Translations under genes and position numbers: made by a program
Notes under the pieces: model-generated
Databases searched by the model: none
Told to the model about the DNA's origin: nothing
Seen by the model: the letters and a program-made list of their open reading frames with translations, nothing else
Origin: Thermoleophilia bacterium
Lineage (GTDB): Bacteria > Actinomycetota > Thermoleophilia > Gaiellales > Gaiellaceae
Length of the DNA: 9,353 bases
Assembly: GCA_025934335.1 (NCBI GenBank)
Contig: JAICYG010000102.1
Span: 1 to 9,353 of the forward strand
Reading direction: 5' to 3'
Shown here: piece after piece, positions 1 to 5,720 of the stretch
How positions within the stretch are numbered: position 1 is the stretch's first letter
How the letters are laid out: each line of letters begins with the position of its first letter

Positions 1-625
1 GTACGTCGCGGATGACCGCCTTGATTCTCGAGCCCTGCTCGTAGCGCTCGCCGTCGACCTGCTCGGGGCCGGGCAGGAGCGCCTCGACCTTGCCCAGGTC
101 GACGAGGATGTTCCGGCGGTCGCCGGTCTGCTGGACGATGCCGGTGACGACCTCGCCGACACGATCGATGTACTCGTCGTACATCATCTCGCGCTCGGCC
201 TCGCGGATCCGCTGCAGGATCACCTGCTTCGCAGTCTGCGCGGCGATACGGCCGAAGTTGTCCGGCGTCACGTCCTCGCGCTTGATCAGGTCGTCGGGCA
301 CCTCGGACCAGTCGAGATCGAGATCCTCATCCGCGAGCAGCGTGTGGTTCTTCTCGCCCGACTCCTCCTCGAGCCGTTCGAGCTCGTCGAGCGCGCGCTC
401 GCGCGCCTCGTCGAGCAGCCGCTCCTCGAGATCGCCGGGGATCTCGATCGAGTAGACGCGGAAGTCCCCGCGGTCGTCGAGCTCCACCGTCGCGTGCCGC
501 GACGCGCCCGGCGTCTTCTTGTAGGCGGCGAGCAGCGCGTCCTCGAGCGCCGCCACGAGCGTGCCGCTCTCGATGCCCTTCTCGCGCTCGATCTCGCGAA
601 CCGCGTCAACGATCTCCTGGCTCAT
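1..625 (-). CDS. nusA: Transcription termination/antitermination factor NusA, N-terminal part (3' end beyond window)
   Basis: NusA binds RNA polymerase and nascent RNA and modulates pausing, termination and antitermination. The ATG at 625 overlaps the rimP TGA by four bases (ATGA), and 208 codons are present before the window edge. Residues 1-150 form the polymerase-binding N-terminal domain. It starts MSQEIVDAVREIEREKGIES and carries the family-typical stretch FGRIAAQTAKQVI (124-136), followed by REAEREMMYDEY. Residues about 155-208 begin the S1 RNA-binding domain (VGEVVTGIVQQ, then ILVDLGKVEALLP). The KH domains lie outside the window. Between GDF (53) and FGRI (124) there is a Glu/Asp-rich, probably helical segment, about 20 residues longer than I remember for E. 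coli NusA. The rimP-nusA pairing is the standard bacterial arrangement, so the identification is secure. Only the C-terminal architecture is unknown. Confidence 0.96.
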   Translation of the reverse strand, partial: MSQEIVDAVREIEREKGIESGTLVAALEDALLAAYKKTPGASRHATVELDDRGDFRVYSIEIPGDLEERLLDEARERALDELERLEEESGEKNHTLLADEDLDLDWSEVPDDLIKREDVTPDNFGRIAAQTAKQVILQRIREAEREMMYDEYIDRVGEVVTGIVQQTGDRRNILVDLGKVEALLPGPEQVDGERYEQGSRIKAVIRDV

Positions 626-1062
626 AGGTCCCGATCCCCTTCATCGATCAGATTGGCCCGCACGATCTCGTCGTACGGTATGTCCGTCGCCCCCGGCCCG
701 TTGCCGATCCGCACCGACCGCTCGCCGGCCGAGACGACCTCTCCGCGCGCCTTTCGCGTCTCCGTCTTCACGCGCACCTTCTTCCCGACCGCACGCTCGA
801 AGTGCGCGCGCGTGCGCAGCGGCCGGTCGAAGCCCGGCGACGACACCTCCACGGTGTACTCGTCGAGGTAGGGCCGCAGCACGCCGGTGACGCGCTCGCA
901 GAGCGCGTGGTCGACGCCGTGCGCGTGGTCGACGTAGACGCAGAAGCGCTCCTTGCCGAGCAGCTCGAGCGCGAGCACCTCGACGCCGGGCAGGGCCGAT
1001 TCCACGCTGCGTGCGATCTCGCGCTGCAGTTCCCTCTCCTTCTGGTGCGGTGCCGTGGCCAC
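622..1062 (-). CDS. rimP: Ribosome maturation factor RimP
   Basis: RimP assists maturation of the 30S ribosomal subunit. The 146-residue product fits the usual family length of about 150. It shows the N-terminal alpha/beta domain, the signature YTVEVSSPGFDRPL, and the small C-terminal SH3-like barrel ending IPYDEIVRANLI. I chose the GTG at 1062 because GAGGGG at 1078-1073 stands 10 bases upstream (AGGGGTGG sits closer) and the protein then starts where the family does. The frame stays open to a TTG at 1116, but that extension would translate a terminator-like hairpin and adds unfamiliar residues. The stop overlaps the nusA start by four bases, so the two are probably translationally coupled. 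A leader hairpin lies immediately upstream and may control both genes. Confidence 0.95.
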   Translation of the reverse strand: MATAPHQKERELQREIARSVESALPGVEVLALELLGKERFCVYVDHAHGVDHALCERVTGVLRPYLDEYTVEVSSPGFDRPLRTRAHFERAVGKKVRVKTETRKARGEVVSAGERSVRIGNGPGATDIPYDEIVRANLIDEGDRDL

Positions 1063-1072
1063 TTCGAAACCA

Positions 1073-1078
1073 CCCCTC
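1073..1078 (-). promoter_or_regulatory. Ribosome binding site of rimP
   Basis: GAGGGG on the minus strand lies 10 bases before the GTG at 1062 and begins five bases after the T-run of the leader hairpin. It decides the rimP start against the upstream TTG at 1116. Because it sits so close to the hairpin, any refolding of the leader could also change ribosome access. Confidence 0.6.
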
Positions 1079-1083
1079 AGACG

Positions 1084-1106
1084 AAAAATGGGCGCCAGGC
1101 GCCCAT
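1084..1106 (-). terminator. Terminator-like hairpin in the rimP-nusA leader (possible attenuator)
   Basis: The minus strand carries ATGGGCGCCTGGCGCCCAT, a perfect 9-base inverted repeat around a single central base (1097). The T closing the repeat plus four more give five consecutive T. In RNA the inner pairs would open to make the loop, leaving a GC-rich stem followed by a U-run, which is the form of an intrinsic terminator. It ends five bases before the rimP Shine-Dalgarno and so lies downstream of the likely promoter and inside the 5' leader. A terminator in that place is expected to be conditional rather than an end-of-operon signal. Leader attenuators of rimP-nusA operons have been predicted in other bacteria, but I cannot show that this one belongs to such a family. 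Confidence 0.65.
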
Positions 1107-1169
1107 CTCGAATCAAGCTCGAAATGTGGTCGCGGAAAGGTAGCAGAGACCGCCGTTTCCAGCGGGATT

Positions 1170-1196
1170 GCGTTATCGTCCGCGTTCCACTGTCAA
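1170..1196 (-). promoter_or_regulatory. Candidate promoter for rimP-nusA
   Basis: An exact TTGACA at 1196-1191 is followed on the minus strand by GATAAC (1177-1172) and the overlapping TAACGC (1175-1170). The spacers are only 13 and 15 bases, shorter than the ideal 17, so the -10 assignment is weak. The position, between the upstream hairpin and the rimP leader, is where a promoter is needed. A start near 1163 would give a leader of about 100 bases containing the attenuator-like hairpin. Confidence 0.4.
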
Positions 1197-1211
1197 CCCC
1201 TCAGTGGACAA

Positions 1212-1256
1212 GGGGCGCGGCGCGCAAACTCTCTCCCCTTTGCGCGGCCGCGCCCC
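1212..1256 (-). terminator. Long GC-rich hairpin, probable transcription terminator of the upstream operon
   Basis: Arms GGGGCGCGGCCGCGCAAA (minus strand, 1256-1239) and TTTGCGCGCCGCGCCCC (1228-1212) pair along 17 bases with one bulged base, around a 10-base loop (GGGGAGAGAG). The outer end is followed by TTGTCC rather than a clean T-run, so it is not a textbook intrinsic terminator. It lies about 90 bases after the DHFR-fold stop and just before the candidate rimP promoter, where an operon boundary is expected. The near-symmetric stem could act on either strand. Confidence 0.55.
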
Positions 1257-1346
1257 GAACTCCTATCGGCGGTTCGCTGCCGTGCCTTGAGCGCTCGTTC
1301 AGAGGAGCGTGACGAGCAGCCGGACAGGGCGCTCGCTCCCACAGGG

Positions 1347-1982
1347 CTACGCCCGGACGTACCTGATGTGCGTCACCCCCGGGCCCTCGACCGACTCGAC
1401 CTGAGCGAGCTTCGCGTCGCCCAGGTTCTCGAACAGCCGAGCGCCGTCCCGGAGCACGAGAGGGACGATCGAGACGACGAGCTCGTCGAGGAGGCCCGCT
1501 GCGAGATACTGCTGCGCGACGGACGCCCCTCCTCCGAGCGACACGTCCTGGTCGCCGGCCGCGGCGCGAGCCTGCTCGAGCGCCGACTCGATCCCGTCTG
1601 TGACGAAGTAGAACGTCGTTCCGCCTTGCAACTCCAGCGGCGCACGCGGGTGGCTCGTGAGGACGAACACGGGATGGTGATAGGGCGGGTTGTCGCCCCA
1701 GTAGCCCTGCCACGGCTTCTCGCTCCACGGCCCCGGCCCGCCGCCGAACATATTCCGGCCCATGATCGTCGCGCCGGCGCCGGCGAGGATGTCCTCGGCG
1801 AACGGCGTGTTCGCGTTGACCTCCCCGCCTTCGCTGCCGTGGCTCTCGCGGAACGCCTTGAGCGGGATCAGCCAGTCGTGGAGATCCTCACCCCCGGCTC
1901 CGAGCGGCTGCTCGACGGACTGGCCCGGCCCCGCGACGAAGCCGTCGATCGACATCGTGATGTTCAGCTTCAGCTTGCTCAT
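1347..1982 (-). CDS. Dihydrofolate reductase-fold protein (RibD C-terminal-like)
   Basis: This 211-residue protein has the DHFR/RibD C-terminal fold, a family of NADPH-dependent reductases that are mostly uncharacterised. Visible marks are the N-terminal strand and loop MSIDGFVAGPGQ (10-21), IMGRNMFGGG (73-82) corresponding to the cofactor-binding MGR motif, VFVLTSHPR (105-113), the Gly-rich turn SLGGGASVAQQYL (148-160), and the closing hydrophobic segment LLDELVVSIVPLVLRDGARLF (164-184). The ATG at 1982 overlaps the dtd stop by four bases. A tandem Shine-Dalgarno GGAGGGAGGAG (1995-1985) precedes it, making the start firm. It is the last gene before the hairpin and intergenic region, so it likely closes the operon. 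The substrate cannot be told; true folate reductase activity is not supported over a generic reductase role. Confidence 0.88.
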   Translation of the reverse strand: MSKLKLNITMSIDGFVAGPGQSVEQPLGAGGEDLHDWLIPLKAFRESHGSEGGEVNANTPFAEDILAGAGATIMGRNMFGGGPGPWSEKPWQGYWGDNPPYHHPVFVLTSHPRAPLELQGGTTFYFVTDGIESALEQARAAAGDQDVSLGGGASVAQQYLAAGLLDELVVSIVPLVLRDGARLFENLGDAKLAQVESVEGPGVTHIRYVRA

Positions 1983-2440
1983 TGCTCCTCCCTCCGTGCA
2001 CGGCCGCCCGCCCGGTGGTCGAGCACGAGCGTGACGGGACCGTCGTTGACGAGCTCGACCTGCATCTTCGCGCCGAAGACCCCGGTCTCGACCTTCGGGA
2101 CCCCGGCGTCGCGGAGAGCCGCGACGAACCGCGCGTACAGCGGCTCGGCGAGCTCGGGTCGCGCCGCGCCCGAGAACGACGGCTTCGTCCCCTTTGCGAT
2201 GTCGGCAATCAGCGTGAACTGCGAGACGACGAGCGCCGCACCGCCGACCTGGAGGAGCGAGTGATCGAACTTCCCGTCGTCGTTCTCGAAGATGCGGAGG
2301 CGCACGACCTTCTCCGCGAGCCTCGTCGCGTCGGCGTCGTCGTCGCCGGCCGCGACGCCGAGCAGCACGCACAGGCCGTGGCCGATGGAGCCGCCGGGCG
2401 TCACGGATGCGCGAGTGACGCGCTGGACGACCGCTCTCAC
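1979..2440 (-). CDS. dtd: D-aminoacyl-tRNA deacylase (D-Tyr-tRNA deacylase)
   Basis: Dtd hydrolyses D-amino acids mischarged onto tRNA and is a homodimeric cytosolic proofreading enzyme. The 153-residue product begins VRAVVQRVTRASV, as the family does. It carries both signatures: SQFTL (73-77) with the active-site Ser/Gln/Thr set, and NDGPVT (132-137) with the Gly-cisPro pair that gives chiral selectivity. FGAKMQVELV before the latter is also typical. The GTG at 2440 overlaps the TGA of the TPR gene (GTGA). The frame is open further upstream to 2635, but that extension only overlaps the TPR gene and has no Dtd resemblance. The C-terminal tail DHRAGGRARREEQ is a few residues longer than usual and encodes the next gene's Shine-Dalgarno. 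Confidence 0.95.
   Translation of the reverse strand: MRAVVQRVTRASVTPGGSIGHGLCVLLGVAAGDDDADATRLAEKVVRLRIFENDDGKFDHSLLQVGGAALVVSQFTLIADIAKGTKPSFSGAARPELAEPLYARFVAALRDAGVPKVETGVFGAKMQVELVNDGPVTLVLDHRAGGRARREEQ
1985..1995 (-). promoter_or_regulatory. Tandem Shine-Dalgarno of the DHFR-fold gene
   Basis: GGAGGGAGGAG lies inside the last codons of dtd. The first GGAGG ends eight bases before the ATG at 1982, an ideal spacing. It is the strongest ribosome binding site in the window, so this gene can be translated well even without coupling to dtd. Confidence 0.6.
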
Positions 2441-2799
2441 CTGTCCAGGTCGAGGATGCGCGACGAGTATGTCTCGGACGACGGGTGCATCGAGCTCGCG
2501 AGCTTGTAGTGCCCGTTCGCCTCGCTGGTCTTCCCCTGGTGCTCGAGCGCACGCCCGAGCGCGTAGTGCGCGTAGTGGTCGGTCGGCGCCAGGTCCTCGA
2601 CGATCGTCCGGAACTCGCGTTCGGCGTCCTGCCACCGCGCGAGCCGGAAGTACGCGATGCCGAGCGCCTCGCGAATCGACGCCTTCGCCGGCTCGAGCCG
2701 CTTCGCCCGCTCGAGCGGCACCGTCGCCTGCGCGGTCAGGCCCGTACGGAGCCGCCTCTGACCCTCGCGGAAGAGGTCGTAGGCGTCGTGTTCGCTCAT
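2437..2799 (-). CDS. Small tetratricopeptide repeat protein
   Basis: This 120-residue soluble protein is made almost wholly of TPR helix pairs. Three repeats can be placed at about residues 4-37, 38-72 and 73-106, with characteristic small and aromatic positions in REALGIAYFRLARWQDAEREF and HYALGRALEHQGKTSEANGHY. No signal peptide or membrane segment is seen. TPR modules bind protein partners, and nothing here reveals which. The ATG at 2799 overlaps the nucleotidyltransferase stop by four bases, and its own stop overlaps the dtd start by four bases. It is therefore locked between them and made in step with them. No function beyond a scaffold or adaptor can be inferred. Confidence 0.88.
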   Translation of the reverse strand: MSEHDAYDLFREGQRRLRTGLTAQATVPLERAKRLEPAKASIREALGIAYFRLARWQDAEREFRTIVEDLAPTDHYAHYALGRALEHQGKTSEANGHYKLASSMHPSSETYSSRILDLDR

Positions 2800-3371
2800 G
2801 TCAAATACGGGAAGTTCTCGCGCATCACGTCGACGGGCGAGGTGAGGCTGCGGGTGCGTCCGACCTGGATAGCAGAGACGGAAGCGCCGGCGTCGACCGC
2901 ACGGGCGAACACCTCCTTGAGCTCGTACGGTGCCCGGCCCGGGAGCGGCTCGAGCCCCTCGTGCAGCCGCGGGCCAAGGTGCCAGAGCGGCGCACGCGCC
3001 TCGCCCGCCAGCGCGACCGCGCCGTCTGTTCCGTTCGCCTCGGCGGCGAAGCGCGCGAGCGCGCCGGCCTCGTAGATCGTGTCGGCGGCGAGCGCGAGGT
3101 ACGGCGGCTTCGCGCCCGCCCGCAGGACCGCGTCCGCCGATCCCTGACCCGGCGGCTGGCGCACGAACGAGAGCTCGTACGGCAACGGGCGCAGGAGCGT
3201 CTCGACCTGCTCCGCGAGGTGGCCCGTGACGACGACGGTCCGCGTGCAGAAGGTGGCGAGCTCGTGTACGAGCGTCACCGCCACCGGCTTCCCGTCGATC
3301 GGCAGGACCGGCTTCGGCCAGCGCTCGGTCAGCGGCCGCAGGCGCCGGCCCTCGCCCGCCGCCATCAACAC
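2796..3371 (-). CDS. Sugar-phosphate/NTP nucleotidyltransferase-family protein (start uncertain)
   Basis: The product of about 191 residues has the nucleotidyltransferase fold of the RmlA/GlmU N-terminal family, which joins an NTP to a sugar phosphate. It shows GEGRRLRPLTERWPKPVLPIDGKP (pyrophosphorylase signature loop and the substrate-contacting PKP), QPPGQGSADAV (base-binding loop) and AADTIY (95-100, probable metal-binding Asp 97). The usual second metal ligand near the C-terminus (D-x-x-T/S-P-x-D) seems to read SLTSPVD, with Ser in place of Asp. There is no left-handed helix domain, so it is a minimal single-domain form. The start is unclear. ATG 3365 has AGAGG eight bases upstream but cuts into the first strand. 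GTG 3371 keeps two more residues. GTA 3380 aligns best with the family start and would overlap the coaBC stop. The substrate is not predictable. Confidence 0.85.
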   Translation of the reverse strand: MLMAAGEGRRLRPLTERWPKPVLPIDGKPVAVTLVHELATFCTRTVVVTGHLAEQVETLLRPLPYELSFVRQPPGQGSADAVLRAGAKPPYLALAADTIYEAGALARFAAEANGTDGAVALAGEARAPLWHLGPRLHEGLEPLPGRAPYELKEVFARAVDAGASVSAIQVGRTRSLTSPVDVMRENFPYLT

Positions 3372-3376
3372 CGCCT

Positions 3377-4528
3377 CTACGTGTGCAATAGCCGCTCGAC
3401 CTCGTCGAGGATCACGGCCGCGACACGCGCCTTCGGGGCCTTCTCGACGAGCCGGTCGCCGTCGCGCGTCATCAGCACGACCTCGTTCTCGTCGGAGTCG
3501 AAGCCGACGTCGTCGCGGCCGACGTCGTTGAAGACGACGAGATCGGCGTTCTTCGTCTCGAGCATCATCCGCTTGCGCTCGCGGCCCTCCTCCCCGTGCT
3601 CGGCGCCGAACGCGACGAGAACCTGCCCGGGGCGCTTCCGTTCGCCGAGAGCGCGTGCGATGTCGTCGGTGGGCTCGAGCTCGAGTGTCCACCCATGGTC
3701 GTCCTTCGGCCGCTTGCCGACGAGCGCCTCGGACGGCCGATAGTCGGCGACCGCGGCGGCGAGCAGCAGCACGTCGACGTCCGGCAGCGCGAGCGCGGCA
3801 TCGCGCATCGTCTCGGCCGTCGGCGTCGGCAGCACCTCCACCCCGGGCGGCGCGGGGACGGCGAGGTTCGCGGCGAGGAGCACCACCTCGGCGCCGCGGC
3901 GGCGAGCCTCCTTCGCGAGGGCGGCGCCCATGCGCCCCGACGATCGGTTCCCGAGGAAGCGCACGCTGTCGACCGGCTCTCGGGTCCCGCCCGCGGTCAC
4001 GAGGACGCGCCGGCCGGCGAGTGACGACGGTGCGAGCAGCTGGGTCACGCGGGCCGCGATCTCGCCGGGCTCTGCGAGGCGGCCGACACCCCACTCGCCT
4101 TCGGCCATCTCGCCCTCGTCGGGGCCGACGAGCTCGACACCGCGCGCCAGCAGCACCTCTGCGTTCGAGCGCGTCGCCGGATGCGCCCACATACGCGGGT
4201 TCATCGCCGGCGCGACGAGCACCGGCCCGCGGTGCGCAAGCGCGGCCTCGGTGAGGACGTTGTCGGCGATGCCGTGCGCGAGCTTCGCGAGCGTGTTCGC
4301 GGTGCACGGCGCGACGACGAGCAGGTCTGCGCGCGTGAGGTGCTCATACACGTCGTCGTTGCGCGGGCGGCGCGCGAGTGCGACGAACGTCTCCTCCGCG
4401 ACGAAACGCTCTGCGTCCGGCGTGACGAGCGGGATCACGTCGTGGCCCTGCTTGACGAGCAGGCGCGTCAGCTCGCACGCCTTGTAGGCGGCGACCCCTC
4501 CCGTTACTCCGAGCAGGATCCGGCTCAC
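3377..4528 (-). CDS. coaBC: Bifunctional phosphopantothenoylcysteine decarboxylase/phosphopantothenate-cysteine ligase
   Basis: CoaBC carries out two steps of coenzyme A synthesis: CTP-dependent coupling of phosphopantothenate to cysteine (CoaB), then FMN-dependent decarboxylation (CoaC). The 383-residue protein has CoaC at about 1-165: GVTGGVAAYKACEL (7-20), VVAPCTANTLAKLAHGIADN (71-90) and APAMNPRMW (106-114). CoaB is at about 170-383: VLVTAGGTREPVDSVRF, NRSSGRMG (194-201, Asn 194), LAAAVADYRP (256-265), GKRPKD (271-276) and GFDSDENEV. The candidate catalytic His of CoaC is His 63. The flexible-flap Cys known from E. coli (ACGDIGPGR) is replaced here: MAEGEWGVGRLAEP, with Glu 143. The start GTG at 4528 lies 14 bases after rpoZ and has only a weak ribosome binding site. 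The frame is open upstream but that stretch overlaps rpoZ. Confidence 0.95.
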   Translation of the reverse strand: MSRILLGVTGGVAAYKACELTRLLVKQGHDVIPLVTPDAERFVAEETFVALARRPRNDDVYEHLTRADLLVVAPCTANTLAKLAHGIADNVLTEAALAHRGPVLVAPAMNPRMWAHPATRSNAEVLLARGVELVGPDEGEMAEGEWGVGRLAEPGEIAARVTQLLAPSSLAGRRVLVTAGGTREPVDSVRFLGNRSSGRMGAALAKEARRRGAEVVLLAANLAVPAPPGVEVLPTPTAETMRDAALALPDVDVLLLAAAVADYRPSEALVGKRPKDDHGWTLELEPTDDIARALGERKRPGQVLVAFGAEHGEEGRERKRMMLETKNADLVVFNDVGRDDVGFDSDENEVVLMTRDGDRLVEKAPKARVAAVILDEVERLLHT

Positions 4529-4542
4529 GCCGGAATCATCGC

Positions 4543-4785
4543 CTACTTCTTCGAAGTGGACGCGTAGGCGTAGCTGATCTTGCCCTCGGCGGTCTCCTCG
4601 AGGGCCATCGTCAGGTAGTTCTTCGAGCGCGACTCGATCAGCGGCGGCGCGAACTCGTCGAAGGTCCCTTCGCCGAGCTGCTGGTGGTAGTTGTTGATCT
4701 GGCGCGCGCGCTTGGCGGCGACGATCACCAGCGCGTAGCGCGAGTCGACCTGATCGAGGAGCTCGTCGATGCGGGGATGAATCAT
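4543..4785 (-). CDS. rpoZ: DNA-directed RNA polymerase subunit omega
   Basis: Omega is the small RNA polymerase subunit that helps assembly of the beta' subunit. The 80-residue product has the diagnostic helix SRYALVIVAAKRARQIN (15-31) and the later segment KNYLTMALEETAEGKISY (55-72). The length matches the family, which is about 80-110. The ATG at 4785 overlaps the gmk TGA by four bases (ATGA). Position between gmk and coaBC is the classic conserved arrangement, which supports the call independently. The gene is too short for a marked codon-use comparison but reads like its neighbours. Confidence 0.95.
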   Translation of the reverse strand: MIHPRIDELLDQVDSRYALVIVAAKRARQINNYHQQLGEGTFDEFAPPLIESRSKNYLTMALEETAEGKISYAYASTSKK

Positions 4786-5372
4786 GGTCGCGCCATGGTA
4801 GCGGGCGAATGCAGGTGCTCGGCGACGATCGCCGCCAGGACGCCGGCGGCATGCTCGCGATCGTCGTTCTCGACGACGTGGTCGAAGTCGCCGGCCTCGG
4901 CGAGCTGCTCGCGCGCCTTGGCGAGCCGGTCGTCGATCACGCCCGAGCTCTCGGTGTCCCGCTCGCGCAGGCGGCGCTCGAGCTCGTCGACCGGTGCGGT
5001 GACGAAGACGGTGACCGCCCCTTCGACCCGCTTCTTGACACGCTTCGCGCCCTCCGTCTCGAGCTCGAGCAGCGGCGCCTTGCCGGCCGCGCGCAGTCGG
5101 TCGATCTCGCTCTTCAGCGTGCCGTAGCGGTTGCCGACGAAGTCCACCCACTCGAGGAAATCGCCGGCTTCGCGCCGGTGCTCGAAGTTGTCCGGACTGA
5201 GGAACCAGTAGTGAACGCCGTCCTCCTCCCCCGGCCGCTGGGCACGCGTCGTCGCGGACACGGCGAGCGCCAGCTCCGGGAAGCGCGGCAGGACGAGCTC
5301 GATCAGCGTGCCCTTGCCCGCCCCCGACGGGCCGGTGACGACGAAGACCGGCTTAGCGATTGAAGAGGGCAA
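4782..5372 (-). CDS. gmk: Guanylate kinase
   Basis: Gmk phosphorylates GMP to GDP with ATP. The 196-residue protein contains the P-loop GPSGAGKG (14-21), the GMP-binding stretch SATTRAQRPGEEDGVHYWF (39-57), LEWVDFVGNRYGT (73-85), and lid and C-terminal segments with DHVVENDD. The usual catalytic-side motif E-I-D-x-Q-G-A reads ELETEGA (103-109), so Asp is Glu and Gln is Glu, both conservative. The start is TTG at 5372. A TGA stands directly upstream in the same frame and no ATG, GTG or TTG follows before the P-loop, so this rare start is effectively forced. It overlaps the mihF end by 20 bases and has a weak ribosome binding site, suggesting dependence on mihF translation. Confidence 0.95.
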   Translation of the reverse strand: MPSSIAKPVFVVTGPSGAGKGTLIELVLPRFPELALAVSATTRAQRPGEEDGVHYWFLSPDNFEHRREAGDFLEWVDFVGNRYGTLKSEIDRLRAAGKAPLLELETEGAKRVKKRVEGAVTVFVTAPVDELERRLRERDTESSGVIDDRLAKAREQLAEAGDFDHVVENDDREHAAGVLAAIVAEHLHSPATMARP

Positions 5373-5694
5373 TCAGCTCGTGCCGCTGGCGGTCGGAGAG
5401 GCCGCCGACCGTCTTCGACTGGCTGATGCGGCACTGGTTGAGCAGGCGCGCAGCCTTCACGCGACCGAACTTCGGCACGGCCATCAGCATGTCGAAGACC
5501 TTCGCCGTCGAGACGAACTCGGGCGGCGCACCGAGGATCTGCTCGATCGACACCGCTCCCGACTTGAGGTCCTTCTTCAGTCGCGCACGCTTGACACGGA
5601 TGTCGTTCGCACGCTTCAGGGCTTCCATTCGCTGGTCGAGTGACCGGACCGGAGCTTGCACCTGTGTCTGGGGCGGCACCATGAGCCGCCGCAT
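5353..5694 (-). CDS. mihF: Actinobacterial integration host factor (mIHF-type nucleoid protein)
   Basis: This 113-residue protein matches the actinobacterial integration host factor, a small DNA-bending nucleoid protein unrelated to proteobacterial HU/IHF and containing a helix-two-turn-helix motif. Evidence is the basic helical N-half RMEALKRANDIRVKRARLKK, then SIEQILG, VFDMLMAVPKFGRVKAARLL (the H2TH core), and GLSDRQRHELIALF near the end. The place directly before gmk is its standard location in actinobacteria. Two ATG codons are possible, 5694 (CAGG about eight bases upstream) and 5682. The family usually starts closer to the second, so the first few residues are uncertain. It follows pyrD after 41 bases, the longest gap inside the operon, and may have its own promoter there. 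Confidence 0.92.
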   Translation of the reverse strand: MRRLMVPPQTQVQAPVRSLDQRMEALKRANDIRVKRARLKKDLKSGAVSIEQILGAPPEFVSTAKVFDMLMAVPKFGRVKAARLLNQCRISQSKTVGGLSDRQRHELIALFNR

Positions 5695-5720
5695 ACTAAC
5701 AACCTGTCAGCGGCGTGCAA
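5693..5720 (-). promoter_or_regulatory. Weak candidate internal promoter before mihF
   Basis: In the 41-base gap between pyrD and mihF the minus strand has TTGCAC (5720-5715), a 16-base spacer, and TAGTAT (5698-5693). Each hexamer matches the consensus only partly. The -10 element would overlap the ATG at 5694, so transcription would begin near 5686, just ahead of the second ATG at 5682. That would imply a nearly leaderless mRNA starting at 5682. This is only a suggestion from position and similarity. Confidence 0.22.

Larger units (their letters stand above)
1063..1346. other. Intergenic region between the DHFR-fold gene and rimP
   Basis: This is the only gap over 100 bases in the window. 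On the minus strand it holds, in order: about 90 bases after the DHFR-fold stop with nothing I recognise, a long hairpin (1256-1212), a promoter candidate with an exact TTGACA (1196-1191), about 60 bases of leader, a terminator-like hairpin with a T-run (1106-1084), and the rimP ribosome binding site (1078-1073). Open frames that cross it on either strand have no family resemblance, and I read them as chance in GC-rich DNA. I found no tRNA-like cloverleaf. Confidence 0.8.

Noticed and set aside
1063..1116. N-terminal extension of RimP from TTG 1116
   Set aside because: It would translate the perfect inverted repeat and T-run, adds residues not typical of RimP, and ignores the good ribosome binding site before GTG 1062.
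1064..1123. Three TTCGA boxes in the rimP leader, two of them 11 bases apart
   Set aside because: They could be operator half-sites, but TCGA-containing words are very frequent in this GC-rich DNA and the third copy is not in register.
1011..2264. Open frame of 417 codons on the plus strand covering the intergenic region and the DHFR-fold and dtd genes
   Set aside because: Most of it is antisense to two recognised genes, and the part in the intergenic region would translate both hairpins. No family resemblance or ribosome binding site supports it.
2441..2635. N-terminal extension of Dtd upstream of 2440
   Set aside because: Dtd proteins begin at the RAVVQRV strand. The extension lies wholly inside the TPR gene in another frame and is Arg-rich without similarity.
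3381..4307. Open extension of the nucleotidyltransferase frame upstream through coaBC
   Set aside because: The translation is Arg/Ala-rich low complexity opposite in frame to a clear CoaBC. It is a shadow, not a fusion.
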